A stretch of 8,389 bases of DNA from positions 1-8,389 of the forward strand of contig JAQXLO010000201.1 in assembly GCA_029012165.1 (NCBI GenBank), written 5' to 3'. Under the pieces are notes generated by a model, which saw nothing but the letters and a program-made list of their open reading frames with translations, ran no database searches and was not told the DNA's origin. Positions 6,724 through 8,389 of the stretch are shown in pieces. The position numbers and the translations under genes are program-made. Positions within the stretch are counted from its first letter, which is position 1. Each line of letters begins with the position of its first letter. Source of the stretch: Oscillospiraceae bacterium (GTDB lineage: Bacteria > Bacillota > Clostridia > Oscillospirales > Acutalibacteraceae).

Positions 6724-7006
6724 TGTCACACAGGCGGAGTTTGCTGCCGTTGTTGCAGATGTTTTGGATGGAAGCATTGAAGTGGAATCCTACACCGTTA
6801 ACGGCAGCAGCGTTTGGATCAAAATGGTCTCTCGCCTGTATGGGGAAAAAGCAGTGACTTATCTGGACTTTGACGACGGCGGCAAGATTACCGGGCGGTA
6901 TGCGTATGCGCAAACGCATGCGGGATCTACCTTTCCGAGAAAAATCGGCGATAGGATCGCAGAATGCGTCAAACATGTCTGCTTCCATCGGTCGGATCTG
7001 TCCTAA
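6713..7006 (+). CDS. Hypothetical 97-aa protein
   Basis: Starts at ATG 6713 with AAGGAG 6 nt upstream and overlaps the preceding gene by 11 nt, which suggests translational coupling. I do not recognise a family. The N-terminal half is acidic and looks alpha/beta (TQAEFAAVVADVLDGSIEVE, then alternating strands such as VWIKMVSRLYG and VTYLDFDDGGKITG). The C-terminus holds two Cys and two His (ECVKHVCFHR). There is no signal peptide or membrane segment, so it should be cytoplasmic, unlike its secreted flanking partners. The start, ribosome-binding site and overlap make a real gene likely; function is unknown. Confidence 0.72.
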   Translation: MKDSVTQAEFAAVVADVLDGSIEVESYTVNGSSVWIKMVSRLYGEKAVTYLDFDDGGKITGRYAYAQTHAGSTFPRKIGDRIAECVKHVCFHRSDLS

Positions 7007-7037
7007 AGAATTGCACAAAAACGAAAGGATGTTTTGT

Positions 7038-8078
7038 ATGAAATGTAAAAAGTACTTATCTGTTTTTCTTTGCATGGTTTTGCTTGCGGCAGCTATGCTG
7101 CCTGCTGCCTTCGCCAAAGAAGCCGACACAGCTGTCGTAACCTTTCTGTTTGCAAACGGTGAAACGATCCGTCCCTTTTTCAATTTGACAGTGACGGACG
7201 GCACTGCCGAAGCTTACGGGTACACACCCGCCGAAAAAGATCATGCAGGCAAGACGGTGGAAACCGTGAGCGCGCTGGATGTGCTTGCGGCAGCGCATCG
7301 TGCCGTATACGGCGATGCATTTACTGCACAGTCCGCGGATGCGTATTTGTCCGTCTCTTATGGATTCGCATCCAAAGCATTTACGCAAAGCGGCAGCTTC
7401 GGCTTTTCGCTTAACGATGTCACGCCGCACGACGACGTATTGGTCACGTCTGATTGGGGAACCTATTACACAGGCTACGCACTGGACACCACCCGAGTAA
7501 AAACGGGCGACATCATCACCCTGTATATGTACACAGATGCACAAGGCTGGTCTGATCTCTACCCCACGTTTGCGGAAAAATCCCTGCAAGTCCAACCCGG
7601 GGAGACCTTCAGCGTCAGCGCTGACGGATACAACGTCATGATGTACGGCTCGAGCGAGCAAAGCGTGATTGACGCCAACACGATTCCCATGGCGGGTGCA
7701 AAGCTTTGTTGGACGCAGGATTTTCAAACCTATACGCCGGCAGGGACATTGGATGCGCAAGGCAGTGCAGCACTGTCCGTTTCCGCACCGGGTACACGGT
7801 ATTTGGTTGTGTGCGGCACGGTGGACGGAACGCCCGTGATTGCGAACTATTGTACAGTTACCGTCAGCGAAGCACAGCCCGACCCGGTTGCCGAAGCCCG
7901 TTGGATTCCTGTGGGACTGCGTCCTGTCTTACAGCTGCAAAATCATATTTTGACGCTGGGGATTTCCGTCCGTCTGCATGATTTGAACAAAACCGTATCG
8001 GATTGCCGCCGCATCTATGCCATTCAATTTTGTTTCGACGGCACACAGCGCTTTATTCAGTTTATCTGTAATGCCTAA
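7038..8078 (+). CDS. Secreted DUF4430 (transcobalamin C-terminal-like) protein
   Basis: Start ATG 7038 (346 aa) is chosen because AAAGGA (7024-7029) lies 8 nt upstream and a signal peptide follows at once (MKCKKYLSVF, hydrophobic core, cleavage after AFA, residue 26). ATG 7029 would overlap the ribosome-binding site. Residues about 31-170 fit the DUF4430 beta-grasp pattern: an SALDVLAAAH helix, FGFSLNDVTPHDDVL, YYTGYALDTT and KTGDIITLYMYTD, matching the family's SVNG...GY...KDGD layout. Residues 182-276 form an Ig-like module (VQPGETFSVSADGY, IPMAGAKL, GTLDAQGSAALSVSAPGTRY). DUF4430 also forms the C-terminal domain of vertebrate transcobalamin and intrinsic factor, which fits the upstream cobalamin riboswitch; B12 binding is inference. 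The last 68 residues (279-346) look unlike the rest and lack the expected hydrophobic anchor, so a frameshift or decayed end is possible. The gene is 31 nt from its upstream neighbour and has a terminator after it. Confidence 0.85.
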   Translation: MKCKKYLSVFLCMVLLAAAMLPAAFAKEADTAVVTFLFANGETIRPFFNLTVTDGTAEAYGYTPAEKDHAGKTVETVSALDVLAAAHRAVYGDAFTAQSADAYLSVSYGFASKAFTQSGSFGFSLNDVTPHDDVLVTSDWGTYYTGYALDTTRVKTGDIITLYMYTDAQGWSDLYPTFAEKSLQVQPGETFSVSADGYNVMMYGSSEQSVIDANTIPMAGAKLCWTQDFQTYTPAGTLDAQGSAALSVSAPGTRYLVVCGTVDGTPVIANYCTVTVSEAQPDPVAEARWIPVGLRPVLQLQNHILTLGISVRLHDLNKTVSDCRRIYAIQFCFDGTQRFIQFICNA

Positions 8079-8106
8079 TATTCCCCATATCCATTGCCGT
8101 AACGAG

Positions 8107-8141
8107 TCTGCCAAGCCTATCCGGTTTGGCAGATTTTCTTT
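8107..8141 (+). terminator. Intrinsic terminator of the B12-riboswitch operon
   Basis: TCTGCCAAGCC (8107-8117) pairs with GGTTTGGCAGA (8123-8133), an 11-bp stem with one G-U pair and a TATCC loop, followed by TTTTCTTT (8134-8141). It lies 28 nt after the stop of the DUF4430 gene. Stem length, loop size and T-run closely resemble the hyd operon terminator. Confidence 0.9.
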
Positions 8142-8152
8142 GGTTCATCATA

Positions 8153-8358
8153 AAAAGTTTCGCTCAAGCCTTTTTAAAGGCTTGCGGATTCCAAAGGCGG
8201 CGCCTTTGGTCGCCCACCGCAGTCGGCGAAATACGAACAACAGAAAAGCGCAGGAGGGGAGTCAAAACAGTCCGGTGGACTGTTTTGACAGGGGGAACCC
8301 TCGCCGGGGGTTCCCCGGTGCGAAGAACAAATCCCACAATATTCCGTGTAGAGTGAAA
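8153..8358 (+). repeat. Palindrome-rich intergenic repeat, copy B
   Basis: This is the second direct copy of the repeat at 2784-2987, about 206 bp, same orientation, with roughly 17 substitutions and two 1-bp insertions by my alignment. It starts 11 nt after the operon terminator. Hairpin 8261-8289 is a 13-bp stem (GTCAAAACAGTCC/GGACTGTTTTGAC) with a GGT loop. Hairpin 8292-8316 is GGGGAACCC/GGGTTCCCC. The third hairpin has one C-C mismatch here. I see no gene in 8079-8389; the last 31 bases hold nothing recognisable. Confidence 0.88.
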
Positions 8359-8389
8359 TAATTAACTATCCAATCCGCTTGCCTCAATC

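Noticed and set aside
8017..8361. Open frames across repeat copy B
   Set aside because: They arise from the repeat sequence, cross the terminator, and lack ribosome-binding sites. The equivalent frame in copy A is not preserved as a protein.

Overview
The window looks like chromosomal DNA of a strictly anaerobic, H2-producing gut-type clostridium. An Oscillospiraceae/Ruminococcaceae-like Firmicute is my inference, from the bifurcating-type [FeFe]-hydrogenase genes, strong GGAGG ribosome-binding sites, the secreted-protein style and the intergenic repeats. No taxonomic marker gene is present.

Region 1 (1-2763) is the 3' end of an electron-bifurcating hydrogenase operon. It holds a NuoF-like flavoprotein subunit (HydB, 5' end outside the window) and a complete catalytic subunit (HydA), closed by a strong intrinsic terminator. 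These genes have a GC-rich third codon position.

Region 2 (2764-3486) is non-coding but dense. It holds copy A of a roughly 205-bp palindrome-rich repeat, a near-consensus sigma-A promoter with an extended -10, a cobalamin (B12) riboswitch aptamer, and a leader with an intrinsic terminator that is the likely expression platform.

Region 3 (3487-8141) is the operon behind that riboswitch. It encodes: (i) a 935-aa secreted protein with a GLUG-type beta-helix, a Cys-rich HxH/CxxC segment, tandem Ig-like modules and a hydrophobic C-terminal tail; (ii) an 81-aa protein resembling the homing-endonuclease-associated (HNH) repeat; (iii) a 97-aa unknown overlapping it; and (iv) a 346-aa secreted protein with a DUF4430 (transcobalamin C-terminal-like) domain. 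A terminator follows. A 161-bp MITE-like element with 14-bp inverted ends and a CTAA target duplication sits exactly at the stop codon of (i). Removing it in thought leaves an 18-nt gap to (ii), so the four genes were probably one compact operon. Region 4 (8142-8389) holds copy B of the long repeat and no recognisable gene.

Working hypothesis: when cobalamin is scarce the riboswitch lets transcription through, and the cell exports two surface or secreted proteins, one with a fold related to vertebrate B12 carriers. This would be a B12-capture or scavenging locus without any recognisable transporter or biosynthesis gene in the window. The riboswitch, promoter, terminators, MITE ends and repeats are read directly from the sequence. 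The domain assignments are recognised by eye, and the B12-capture role is inference.
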